In this document: positions 36,293 to 44,547 of the stretch, piece by piece
How positions within the stretch are numbered: the first letter of the stretch is position 1
Layout: the number at the start of each line of letters is the position of its first letter
Assembly: GCF_900177345.1 (NCBI RefSeq)
Contig: NZ_FWZT01000013.1
Location: 62,001-126,000, forward strand
Direction: 5' to 3'
Source: Pseudobacteriovorax antillogorgiicola
GTDB taxonomy: Bacteria > Bdellovibrionota_B > Oligoflexia > Oligoflexales > Oligoflexaceae
Length of the DNA: 64,000 nt
Translations under genes and position numbers: made by a program
Notes under the pieces: model-generated
Databases searched by the model: none
What the model was told of the DNA's origin: nothing
What the model saw: the letters and a program-made list of their open reading frames with translations, nothing else

Positions 36293-36313
36293 TGAGGAGG
36301 CTACGCCTCCTCA
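36293..36313. terminator. Bidirectional hairpin between convergent genes
   Basis: TGAGGAGGC-TAC-GCCTCCTCA is a perfect 9-base stem. The stop codon of the minus-strand gene lies within the right arm. There is no long T-run, so efficiency as a terminator is uncertain. Confidence 0.55.
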
Positions 36314-36544
36314 AAACGCTCCAATAAAATACATCAGGCTCATCCAAGTTCCATAGCTCAGCAACATCGCTGTCAGTGGAACTGCTACCAAACTAACTTT
36401 CGTGCCAGTAGATAGATCTTGCCAACGTTTGAGATCAGCAAAGCTTAGATCAGCTAGAGGGCTCCTCTTCCGCAGAAAGTTAACAAAAAACAACCACGAA
36501 ACTAGAAAATACAAGGCGATAAGAATAAACCTGAATCTTGCCAT
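36311..36544 (-). CDS. Small two-helix membrane protein, hypothetical
   Basis: A 77-residue protein with two membrane segments (about residues 5-24 and 50-73) and a charged loop between them. The ATG has an excellent AAGGAGG site five bases upstream, which supports a real gene. No family is recognised. It converges with the GH13 gene. Confidence 0.7.
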   Translation of the reverse strand: MARFRFILIALYFLVSWLFFVNFLRKRSPLADLSFADLKRWQDLSTGTKVSLVAVPLTAMLLSYGTWMSLMYFIGAF

Positions 36545-36667
36545 GAGAACCTCCTTGCCACTGCATTACTTGGCTGAGCTTAACAGAGATCTTAGGACTC
36601 AAAAACACCATTCCCCAAGTTTTATCGTCAGATCTCAGCTGATATCATCGACCTTAGATAAGCCCTA

Positions 36668-36696
36668 TTGACCAATTTCAGCCATACTTTTAGACT
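36668..36696 (+). promoter_or_regulatory. Probable sigma-70 promoter
   Basis: TTGACC (36668-36673) and TAGACT (36691-36696) are spaced by 17 bases, upstream of the lipoprotein gene starting at 36733. It matches the consensus at nine of twelve positions. Confidence 0.45.
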
Positions 36697-36732
36697 ATAT
36701 ATAGAATGCGAACCCAGTTTGGAGTATCAATC

Positions 36733-37188
36733 ATGAGCAAATTGCTTTTTCCATATCTAGCCTTTTTTATATTGTCATCAGGATGTGGCGATGACTCAAG
36801 CGACAGCAGCAGCGCTGACTCAGGTTACACCTTGCCAAACATAAGCTTCGAGTGCACAGTTGATGATAACAGTGACTGCACATCAAGCATGTCGGGAGCA
36901 ACCGTATATGCTGCTTTTTTCTCTGGTGACTGTGAAGATTTCGGCTCTAGCACGACGGTACTCAGTCGCGGTTCTGCTACGGCTAGCTGCGATGATGGCG
37001 GCTGCCGCAATGCCGACGTTGATGAGACCATAACAAGTTGGAGTGTAGCGAGCCTATCTGCTGGAACCTACTCCGTGTACGCATTTTATGATGAAGACGA
37101 CAATGAAGTGCCTAATGGAGAGCCAGCCATGTGCGAGTCAGTTACACTTCCTGTAGAGAGCAACCCTCATTTCGCCAGCTTCGAGTGA
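36733..37188 (+). CDS. Small secreted lipoprotein, hypothetical
   Basis: A 151-residue lipoprotein. The ATG at 36733 follows TTTGGAG. The signal peptide ends at a Cys in LSSGCGDD, then a Ser/Asp-rich linker. The rest is Cys-rich (about ten Cys, for example FECTVDDNSDC and SCDDGGCRNADV) with a YAFYDEDDNEVPNGEP segment, typical of small self-assembled beta domains. The function is not recognised. Confidence 0.75.
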   Translation: MSKLLFPYLAFFILSSGCGDDSSDSSSADSGYTLPNISFECTVDDNSDCTSSMSGATVYAAFFSGDCEDFGSSTTVLSRGSATASCDDGGCRNADVDETITSWSVASLSAGTYSVYAFYDEDDNEVPNGEPAMCESVTLPVESNPHFASFE

Positions 37189-37211
37189 TGGCTTTTCTGC
37201 GCCCACCAGGC

Positions 37212-37277
37212 TCTGACCTCTTGATTAGCTTTCACGAGCCTACCAGGTTTGCTGGTAGGGTGCGCGTAGAGGTCAGA
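37212..37277. other. Long imperfect hairpin, structured RNA or repeat candidate
   Basis: TCTGACCTCT (37212-37221) pairs perfectly with AGAGGTCAGA (37268-37277), and inside lies CCTACCAG-GTTTG-CTGGTAGG (37239-37259). The internal loop is asymmetric (17 and 8 bases). No T-run follows. No gene is in the spacer. Confidence 0.45.
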
Positions 37278-37448
37278 AAGATCTCCCTTACCGGATGGCG
37301 TTTCTAGAAATTGATCGCTGCTTTCTTCCCGATCGGCGCCATAGCTCTGAGACCTATCACCGATCACTTTGCGGCCACTAAGCCCGGCGTGATCACCCTA
37401 AGCTGGTTCCAAGAATAGAGTGGGCTCACAATTATGTAAGTCTAGATT

Positions 37449-38201
37449 CTAAAGAATAAAGGGTACAATCACCCTGCGATCATCGGGATAGTCTGCAAAT
37501 TTTTCATGATACCAAGCATGGGTTCTCAGCGCTCTCGCAAGCAGATAGCTACAGGTCCACACGAAAATCATGTAAGCGGCAAGATGGCGAGACATCAATG
37601 CAACGCCGAGCCATGCACTTAGCTCCATCAGGTAGTGAGGCGCTGTCACAAATTCGAACAAGCCACCCGTCGGTATCTTATAGCTATTGTCATCGGTTCT
37701 CAAGTCAGCAAGAAGCTTGTGGTGATACAAATTAGAAACCTGGCCAACCGCAAACAGCACCATTCCCAATAGAAATAGACCATCGATTCGATCGATAGAC
37801 CATTGGTTCAAATAAGCTAAGAGAAAGGCTGCCAGAGAATATGCAGCTGCAATTTGAATGACCGTGGCTATATTAATAGGTCCCGAGTACTTGTGTAAAA
37901 ACAAAACCTCTAGGCATCGCTTGATAAAGTGAATATTAATCGCAGCAATAATTATAAGCTTTACTAGATCAAAGCTCGCAACAAACCAAAACGTTGCGAT
38001 ATCTGCTGCCAAGATTGGGACAAAATATAGTAGGAACATTCCTAAGCGGCTGCTCATCCCGTGGGATGTCCGAAATTTGCTATAATTCAGAGTTAACAAC
38101 CCCTTACTCTCTAAAACTCCGAAACTAAGGCAAAGCATAGCAAAAACTGTGTATGCTACGATACTTAGTGTGTTCCACTCCGGCATAATAACAACAGGCA
38201 T
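37449..38201 (-). CDS. Steroid 5-alpha-reductase-family membrane protein
   Basis: A 250-residue polytopic protein with about six or seven helices. The ATG at 38201 follows GAGGGAG by nine bases, preferred over the upstream TTG. The C-terminal half is distinctive: YHHKLLADLR, YKIPTGGLFEFVTAPHYLME, then HAWYHEKFADYPDDR near the end. These are the conserved NADPH-binding features of SRD5A/TECR-type reductases. These reduce enone double bonds in steroids, polyprenols or fatty acyl chains. The bacterial substrate is unknown. Confidence 0.85.
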   Translation of the reverse strand: MPVVIMPEWNTLSIVAYTVFAMLCLSFGVLESKGLLTLNYSKFRTSHGMSSRLGMFLLYFVPILAADIATFWFVASFDLVKLIIIAAINIHFIKRCLEVLFLHKYSGPINIATVIQIAAAYSLAAFLLAYLNQWSIDRIDGLFLLGMVLFAVGQVSNLYHHKLLADLRTDDNSYKIPTGGLFEFVTAPHYLMELSAWLGVALMSRHLAAYMIFVWTCSYLLARALRTHAWYHEKFADYPDDRRVIVPFIL

Positions 38202-38458
38202 TAGGTAGTACTCCCTCAAAATGGATCGTTAGCTAGTTTCGATGCAAGATAGGAACCAATATAACTAGCTATAATCACTTATATATACTAACCATTGCGG
38301 TGACGAAACTGTTGACAATCCGAAGATTTTTTTCGCTTTAACAACCGGAAGGTACCATCTGGTTGCGAAGCTCAGGCACGGTAGCAGAGAGAGGTTGCCT
38401 GTGCGACCTCAAGAAGAATAAAGTGGGATCATCGAATCATAAAAAATAGAGGAACCCA

Positions 38459-39667
38459 ATGAAGCTCAATCGAGTTATTTCTCTCAGTATTATCTTGTAT
38501 AATCTGCTGCATATTCCTACACTCTACGGCCAGTCCGTGATCAAGGCCGATCTAAAACAAAAGCTCGATCAGAGCTTGTCCACTTATGTTTCTGGGGAAA
38601 GGTTAGCGGGTGTAAGCTCTCTTGTCGTAGAGTCTGGTAATGTTATATACAGAAGCGCATTTGGCTATCAGGATCGTGAGAAGCTCATCCCCATCGAAGA
38701 TAACACAATCTTTCGAATTTACTCCATGACAAAGCCAATTGTTTCCACTGCACTGATGATGCTATATGAAGAAGGTAAGTTCGGCCTTGACGAACCGATA
38801 GAAAAATATCTTCCTGAATTCGCCAACCCTCGGGTCTATATAGGGAGCAACGATGCAGGCCCAATTTTTGAAGCGGCAAAATCAGCCCCAACAATCAGAC
38901 AACTCCTTTCTCATACTGCAGGTCTCAGCTATGGCTTCAACGAAGACGACTACGTGGATCAGGAGTACCGAGATGCTGATCTTTTTGATCGTAATTTGAG
39001 TCTTGATACCTTTAGCAAGAAGCTTGCCTCATTGCCATTGGCCTACCAGCCTGGAACCAAATGGGTTTACAGCTTCTCGGTTGAAATTCAAGGTCGCTTG
39101 ATCGAGGTTCTTAGTGGAGTTCCTTTGGATAGATTTCTGGCAGAGAGAATATTTACCCCACTGGGCATGGAAGATACCGACTTCTACGCTCCTGCTACAA
39201 AGTGGCATCGCTTGGCAAAAGTCTATCGAACACAGGAAACTAACGGTATCGCTCCTGCAACCGATGACGAGATTCCATTTAGTCCCTTTACTAAAAAACC
39301 TCGGTTAATCGCAGGAGGGATGGGCCTTGTCTCCACACTCGACGACTATCGGAAGTTTTGTGAGCTGATTCTAGGTAGAGGGAGATTTGGCAAAAGACAG
39401 CTTCTCCAAAGCTCGACTATCGAATTAATGGCCGAGGAACAAACAGGACTGGCTCCATTACCGGAAAGCGCTGGAGCGGAAGGATTCGGTTTGGGGTTTG
39501 GTATTGATGAAAAGTTTGGATCGAGGCAGATTTTCTGGGCTGGTGCTGCTAGCACGATCTTTTCTATCGACCTGGAAAATCAGATCGCAGTGATCATGCT
39601 TACTCAGCTAGTGCCAGCAGAGGTGTTCACATTTCGGGACGATCTTCTTGAGGCAATTTACAAGTAG
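38459..39667 (+). CDS. Beta-lactamase-family serine hydrolase (class C/EstB-like)
   Basis: A 402-residue secreted enzyme with a signal peptide ending near LYGQS. Catalytic Ser-x-x-Lys is SMTK (about residue 91), the Tyr element is YSFSVEIQG, and LLSHTAGLSYGF is a family hallmark. It could be a D-aminopeptidase, esterase or penicillin-binding-like hydrolase rather than an antibiotic-resistance lactamase. GAGGAACCC precedes the ATG. Confidence 0.9.
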   Translation: MKLNRVISLSIILYNLLHIPTLYGQSVIKADLKQKLDQSLSTYVSGERLAGVSSLVVESGNVIYRSAFGYQDREKLIPIEDNTIFRIYSMTKPIVSTALMMLYEEGKFGLDEPIEKYLPEFANPRVYIGSNDAGPIFEAAKSAPTIRQLLSHTAGLSYGFNEDDYVDQEYRDADLFDRNLSLDTFSKKLASLPLAYQPGTKWVYSFSVEIQGRLIEVLSGVPLDRFLAERIFTPLGMEDTDFYAPATKWHRLAKVYRTQETNGIAPATDDEIPFSPFTKKPRLIAGGMGLVSTLDDYRKFCELILGRGRFGKRQLLQSSTIELMAEEQTGLAPLPESAGAEGFGLGFGIDEKFGSRQIFWAGAASTIFSIDLENQIAVIMLTQLVPAEVFTFRDDLLEAIYK

Positions 39668-39710
39668 GCCCCGATGGTGCCTTAGGGATCAAAAACCCTG
39701 GATAATAGGA

Positions 39711-40373
39711 CTAACGAAGAGGTAGAACTTGAAAGTGACACATTCCAGGTTCTACTTCCCCTTGGTTCAAAGTATCAACGACTCTATCAGAATCAATACT
39801 TCCCTCAGGGCAAACTACCACACGAAGCTCCTCTCCTTCGTTTTCTTCGGTGAGAGCAAGCCCACCTACAAAAAACTTTTTGCTATCGTGAGAGCTCACA
39901 AGATAGCTTTGTAAGATTTGCTCTCTTGTATCCAAAGCTTCTCCTCGTTGATTGTAAACTCCATACCAGGCTTCGAAAGGAGCTGGAGCTGACACCTGAA
40001 TACGAAATGCTTGCCCCTCTTCGATAGGACGATGATCGTCTTTTACATCTAAACCCTTCTCAGTTTGAACAAATATCGTAGCCTGAGCTTTCCCTTTGAT
40101 ACGCAGACCTTCGTGCCCCGACTGAAAGTTCCCTACAAAAACGGTTAGGAGGGCCATAGCTACAAGTGCCAAGATCCCCGAGCGGTACCAACGGCTCTGA
40201 TTACCTGAACCCTTTGAGGGCTGTCTAGTATTAGTAGGCAGCTCTAACGGTGGCAATGATAGAGTATTCATCCGCTCCTGTTCTCGCCGTACATCGAGAT
40301 CATCTGCGTTAGCAACATCGTAACCCAAGGCTTGCCGTTGAATCTGTAGCAGTGACTTATTTTCTTGGCTCAT
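39711..40373 (-). CDS. Membrane-anchored anti-sigma factor-like protein
   Basis: A 220-residue protein with a cytoplasmic N-terminal part, one membrane helix near 66-82 (ILALVAMALLTVFVGNF) and an extracytoplasmic beta domain with RIQVSAPAPFEAWYGVYN resembling DUF4384-type sensors. The start overlaps the sigma factor stop by 4 bases (ATGA). Position and topology are those of an anti-sigma factor. The anti-sigma function is inferred; the usual zinc anti-sigma motif is absent. Confidence 0.6.
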   Translation of the reverse strand: MSQENKSLLQIQRQALGYDVANADDLDVRREQERMNTLSLPPLELPTNTRQPSKGSGNQSRWYRSGILALVAMALLTVFVGNFQSGHEGLRIKGKAQATIFVQTEKGLDVKDDHRPIEEGQAFRIQVSAPAPFEAWYGVYNQRGEALDTREQILQSYLVSSHDSKKFFVGGLALTEENEGEELRVVVCPEGSIDSDRVVDTLNQGEVEPGMCHFQVLPLR

Positions 40374-40867
40374 CCTTCTTTCCTTTTCGCTATAAGGTTT
40401 TGGGTCGACGACAATGAGCGGGCGACTGTGGCACGAGAAATATCCATAAATTCTGCGATCTCATGCTGAGTCATCTGATCAATCGTTTGATAAACATAGA
40501 TCGCTGCATCGCGGTCTTTTAGTTGACTTAAAATTTTCTCAAAATCGTGAAGAACTTCTACCAAGATCTGCTCATTTTTCTCCTGGCAAACGGACTCCAC
40601 ATGCTCCCACGGCTCATCTCTATGTCGCCGGGACTTTCTAATTTGATCGATAGCTGCGTTATGACTGGTTCTGTAGATCCAGTTAAACGCCTGCCCTTCA
40701 AAAGCAAATGTCAGGTTCGACATCCAAAGCTTGGCGAAGGTATCTTGCAATATCTCCTCCGCAATACTTGATGACGAAATCATGCGCCCGATCTTACTGA
40801 GCACGGCTGGCCCCGTTTTTTCATAGAGGTAGCGAACATCCTCCTGATTCGAACTATCTAATTTCAT
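40370..40867 (-). CDS. ECF-type RNA polymerase sigma factor
   Basis: A 165-residue sigma-70 protein. Region 2 includes EEILQDTFAKLWM and FNWIYRTSHNAAIDQIRK near 37-78. Region 4 has the helix-turn-helix MTQHEIAEFMDISRATVARSL near 131-151. It lacks regions 1 and 3, as ECF factors do. Coupled with the membrane protein downstream, and divergent from the caspase-like gene, which is its likely target. Confidence 0.9.
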   Translation of the reverse strand: MKLDSSNQEDVRYLYEKTGPAVLSKIGRMISSSSIAEEILQDTFAKLWMSNLTFAFEGQAFNWIYRTSHNAAIDQIRKSRRHRDEPWEHVESVCQEKNEQILVEVLHDFEKILSQLKDRDAAIYVYQTIDQMTQHEIAEFMDISRATVARSLSSTQNLIAKRKEG

Positions 40868-41043
40868 TAATATTCCTTAGCCATACAACGAGACACCCAC
40901 TAAAGAAACGAGCCTCCCGCAATTTTTGTAGCAAGATTCTCGAAGATTTTAGAATTCTACTGCTGAACTAAAAAATGCTTGCAATAAAACAGAGTCAAGT
41001 TAGTCTTGCCCCCGGTTTGTACCATACGAGAGAAAAGAGACCC

Positions 41044-42630
41044 ATGACGCCACAAATATTGAGCTTATTTCTTCTAATCCTCTGGATTTTCAACACAAAT
41101 CAGATTTTTGCAGCTAAGAAAAATCTTACATTCGTGTTGGCAGTGAGTTCGCCGCGATCCTACGACAAGTCACTTCCTGCCTTACGCTATTCGGAAAAAG
41201 ATAGCGAGCGATTCCTGAGCGTCATGCGCAGTGTAGGAGGTGTTCAGCCTGAGCACATATTGCAAGTAGATGAGCCCAGCGTGGAACAATTTCGTGAAGT
41301 ATTCAAAAAAGCCCGCAGCACTCTTCAAGATTGCCCATCATGCCAGGGTAAGTTTGTATTTTACTACACCGGACACTCCGATAAAGACGGTTTGCACTTA
41401 AAAGACGGCCCCATGCCAAAAGGAGAGCTGCACCAACTTCTTGCTGATGTTGATGCCCGGTCGAGAGTCGCTATCCTAGATAGTTGTTTTGCAGCAGCCC
41501 TTTCTAAAAAGGGAGTCACTAGGTTAAGTTCAGAAGTTTTTCTACCAGTTGCGCGGTACGATGAACCAAGTGGTTATGTATTCCTAGCAGCAACTTCTGA
41601 TCGAGATTATGCCTTCGAAAGCGATCGACTCCGCGGCAGCATCTTCACTCACTACTTAAATACGGGCCTTGTGGGTCATGCTGATAGCGATGATGATGGC
41701 ATTGTAGCTGTCAATGAACTCTATTCTTATGTCTACAAACAGATGAAGTCTGAAACAAGTGTTGTCGGCTTCGATCCTGTTCAGCAGAATCCCGAGTTCG
41801 TTTCTCAGCTTGCAGGTAAGGGCGCACTAGCTATGTCCTTCCCGAAACGATCATCAGGCTATGTGCGTGTTGGCGAAGACCTAGGAGGAATGCTTAAGAT
41901 CAATCGCCAGGATGGCATCCAGCACTTTAGCATCAGTAAGAAATTAGGGGAAAGTCAAAAAGTTCAGCTCCCCATTGGAACCTACCATATAATTGTTTCA
42001 AACGGCCCCATGGTCGGTAGCAAGCAAATAGAAGTCGCCAAAGACCAAGAGCTGATGGTCTACGCAGACAATATGCATTGGCTACCGCGAAGCCGGTGGA
42101 ATAGCATGCAAAAGAAAGGTGGTAGCACTCGCGATGACAATCACCTAAGCTTCCTTTTTGCTTTGTTTAATCAGAATAGCCAGACTCTAGACCAACACAC
42201 CTACGCCTCATTCCAGGTTCCATCTGACCACCTAAGCATCGGCGGCAGAGACCATAGTCTATTTTATGACTTTTTCATCGAAAATCAGAATTTTGAAGAT
42301 TGGAAGTACAGCTCGTTTGGAATCCATTATGGAATCCAATATGAAAGTAGCTTCAATTTTTTCTACAAACCTCAGCCTTTAAGTATGAGTGCTGGCATTG
42401 GGGCCAAACTATACCGGCATGAAGAAAGAAACTCCTGGGATTGGTGGTCCGATTCAAGCTCTAAAAAAAGCCAATCCATTGCTGACAGCCTCTTTCTACG
42501 GGTAAATCCTCACTGGGTTTTAGACCAGTATTCTGTAGGTGCCTTTATCAATTTGAACCACAGCATTTCGAGCGAATCTCTGAAGGGGGTTAACGGAAAA
42601 ATCAATATAGGAATGTCATTTAGCTTCTAG
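41044..42630 (+). CDS. Secreted caspase-like peptidase (C14) with C-terminal beta-barrel-like domain
   Basis: A 528-residue protein. The ATG at 41044 is chosen over 40975 because it opens directly into a signal peptide (ending near IFAAKK). The p20-like domain has the catalytic His111 in FVFYYTGHSDKDG and Cys148 in AILDSCFAAAL. The GHS and DSC signatures are both intact. EF-hand-like DSDDDG near 220 may bind calcium. The C-terminal 180 residues are rich in alternating aromatic strands, ending in NIGMSFSF, which resembles an outer-membrane barrel terminus. It lies divergent from the sigma/anti-sigma operon. Confidence 0.88.
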   Translation: MTPQILSLFLLILWIFNTNQIFAAKKNLTFVLAVSSPRSYDKSLPALRYSEKDSERFLSVMRSVGGVQPEHILQVDEPSVEQFREVFKKARSTLQDCPSCQGKFVFYYTGHSDKDGLHLKDGPMPKGELHQLLADVDARSRVAILDSCFAAALSKKGVTRLSSEVFLPVARYDEPSGYVFLAATSDRDYAFESDRLRGSIFTHYLNTGLVGHADSDDDGIVAVNELYSYVYKQMKSETSVVGFDPVQQNPEFVSQLAGKGALAMSFPKRSSGYVRVGEDLGGMLKINRQDGIQHFSISKKLGESQKVQLPIGTYHIIVSNGPMVGSKQIEVAKDQELMVYADNMHWLPRSRWNSMQKKGGSTRDDNHLSFLFALFNQNSQTLDQHTYASFQVPSDHLSIGGRDHSLFYDFFIENQNFEDWKYSSFGIHYGIQYESSFNFFYKPQPLSMSAGIGAKLYRHEERNSWDWWSDSSSKKSQSIADSLFLRVNPHWVLDQYSVGAFINLNHSISSESLKGVNGKINIGMSFSF

Positions 42631-42721
42631 TGCTTAGAAACCTCAATAGGCTAACTATTCTTCGCTATATCTGCGCTTTTGCAATCATTTACCTGCCATA
42701 TCTACGCTCTGGTCTTAGCAC

Positions 42722-42751
42722 CTGCCTTTTCCGATTAACGGACAGGCAGTA
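42722..42751 (+). other. Imperfect hairpin after the caspase-like gene
   Basis: CTGCC and GGCAG flank TCCG-ATTAA-CGGA with small internal loops. T-rich sequence follows about 20 bases later. It could act as a weak terminator. Confidence 0.35.
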
Positions 42752-42848
42752 CTGAGTCCGACTTAATATTTTTTCTATTTTTATTGAGACAATTTTTGAA
42801 GCTCCAACGTTGGTCCTAGTGCAGACAACACAATGGAGTTTCAAAAAC

Positions 42849-43292
42849 ATGAAGATTGCAATCGGACCTATTCTAACAGCGACACTTCTCAGTACTACTA
42901 TCTCGTCACAGGCCTTCGCCCGTGATATAGCCTGCGACAGCCTCGGCGGCGGAGTACTGTTTAAAGATATGTTCTATGGTATTGGCATCGGAGGAGTGAT
43001 CGGCGGGCTTGCTTACGCTGCGGGTGACAACGACAAGAATGATGGGGGCAAAATCGCTGCTCAAGGTGCTTTGGTTGGTTCCGTGCTCGGCTTAGGCGTC
43101 GGCATATGGGAATTCTCTTCTAGAGACTGTGTAGATGCTCAACCTAGCGAACCTCAGCATCTTAACCAAGCCCCTAAAAGCTATCATTTTAGCAGTCAGA
43201 AATTTGGTTGGAGCCAACCGAAAGTAAGCTATGTTCCTGCACGTAAATCTGATCCAAGTGCTTGGCAGCTTGGATTGGACTTTAATTTCTAA
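42849..43292 (+). CDS. Small exported glycine-rich protein, hypothetical
   Basis: A 147-residue protein. The ATG at 42849 follows TGGAG at a somewhat long spacing; the frame from 42810 would add residues before the signal. A signal peptide ends near AFARD. A glycine-zipper-like hydrophobic region (YGIGIGGVIGGLAYAAG, GALVGSVLGLGVGIW) spans about 40-90. The C terminus ends LGLDFNF with a terminal Phe, like outer-membrane proteins. No family is assigned. Confidence 0.65.
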   Translation: MKIAIGPILTATLLSTTISSQAFARDIACDSLGGGVLFKDMFYGIGIGGVIGGLAYAAGDNDKNDGGKIAAQGALVGSVLGLGVGIWEFSSRDCVDAQPSEPQHLNQAPKSYHFSSQKFGWSQPKVSYVPARKSDPSAWQLGLDFNF

Positions 43293-43341
43293 TTTTTTCT
43301 AGTGGTTAAATATTGATTTACTTTAGTTTTATAGGGAGCAA

Positions 43342-44301
43342 ATGATGAAGCGGATTTTGAGATACACTTTTCCTTTAGCAATGATTTTGACAGCTGCTTG
43401 CGGTTCAGACAAAGATGATAAGAATGTTGATCCTGAAGTTGTACAGAAGTCAGTCCAGGGCTACTGGGCTAACCCCTATCATACCAGTTACTTCAACAGC
43501 ACGATCTTTCTATTTACCGATAATAAGTTAGATATCCTAAGTACTGAACCACACCTACACTGTCCAGATTCAAGACAGTTCCAAATATCAAATAACTTCA
43601 TTTCAGTTCCAAAAACAGAACGTTGCAGCGAACTCCGCTTTACCTGGACACCAGATCAAATCATTAGTCTTTGGAATTCAAGAACTAATGAAGAAGAGGG
43701 AGGCTTTATACCGACGGAAAGTAAAGTTCTATTGGAGTCTAGCGCAAACACGATTGCTAAAACTCAAGAGTCTATTGCCCCAGTCTTCGATGATCTGATT
43801 TTGAAAGATCTAGGCTCGGTGTTAGAATTCCAAAACTTCATAGATGAGTTAAAGCCTTTAGCCAACGACTTCGTTATCGAAGTAACTAAGGACATACAAA
43901 ACGACTTCGAAAGCGACGGCAGCCTTTTCCCTAGCCATTCAACAAATACATACCCTCAAGGAAAGGATAAATTTTGCCTGTTTGACTTCGTTGGAGATGT
44001 TGATTCAAAAGAAGCCATCAAAGAGATCAAAATATGGACTCCAGGCTCTTCCTTAAACCTCTGGTCAGTAAAATACCCAAACAAGAAGGAGCTACTAGAG
44101 CTCGGTGTATCTGAAACAGAAATAGAGCGAATTATTTCTGAACCTAGAGACGGGGAATACGAAATCGCTAATAAGATTGGCAATCACTGGCAGATAGAAA
44201 CAAATTCCACAAGGATCAACTGCTACAAGCGAGTTTCCTTAGCCCCCTGGACTCTCGATGAGATTAAAGAAACGCTTAGCCCAGGAATCCTATTGAAATA
44301 G
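43342..44301 (+). CDS. Lipoprotein, hypothetical
   Basis: A 319-residue lipoprotein with lipobox LTAAC and a charged linker. TAGGGAG precedes paired ATG codons (43342, 43345). The mature part is hydrophilic with several Cys and Trp; a GYWANPYHTSYF segment opens the domain. I do not recognise the family. It is A+T-richer than its neighbours. It lies 49 bases after the small glycine-rich protein and may share its transcript. Confidence 0.75.
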   Translation: MMKRILRYTFPLAMILTAACGSDKDDKNVDPEVVQKSVQGYWANPYHTSYFNSTIFLFTDNKLDILSTEPHLHCPDSRQFQISNNFISVPKTERCSELRFTWTPDQIISLWNSRTNEEEGGFIPTESKVLLESSANTIAKTQESIAPVFDDLILKDLGSVLEFQNFIDELKPLANDFVIEVTKDIQNDFESDGSLFPSHSTNTYPQGKDKFCLFDFVGDVDSKEAIKEIKIWTPGSSLNLWSVKYPNKKELLELGVSETEIERIISEPRDGEYEIANKIGNHWQIETNSTRINCYKRVSLAPWTLDEIKETLSPGILLK

Positions 44302-44403
44302 TTGCTGGAATAGGGTGGCCCAAAAAGTGTAGTCGCCTCTGCGTATGTATCTCGTATGATCGATCACTTTCTCGTCATCACCTTGTCCAACTACCTACCG
44401 TTC

Positions 44404-44430
44404 GCTTTGCGGCCTAAAAGGCCGCAAAGC
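44404..44430. terminator. Perfect 11-base hairpin
   Basis: GCTTTGCGGCC-TAAAA-GGCCGCAAAGC is a perfect 11-pair stem with a 5-base loop, about 100 bases after the preceding stop. Only a short T-rich tail follows, so its role as a terminator is probable but not certain. Confidence 0.5.
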
Positions 44431-44547
44431 CTTTCCAAGCTCAGATCCAGAACCCCACTCACGATCATAAAAACTCGGCTTCAAATAAGGCTAGAATCCT
44501 TGCACAAATTTTCATAGTCTAAGGAAAATTTTTAGGAGACAAGGGTC

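Noticed and set aside
38459-39667. Antibiotic-resistance beta-lactamase
   Set aside because: The SMTK and YSFS pattern is that of broad class C/EstB-like hydrolases; nothing points to antibiotic hydrolysis.
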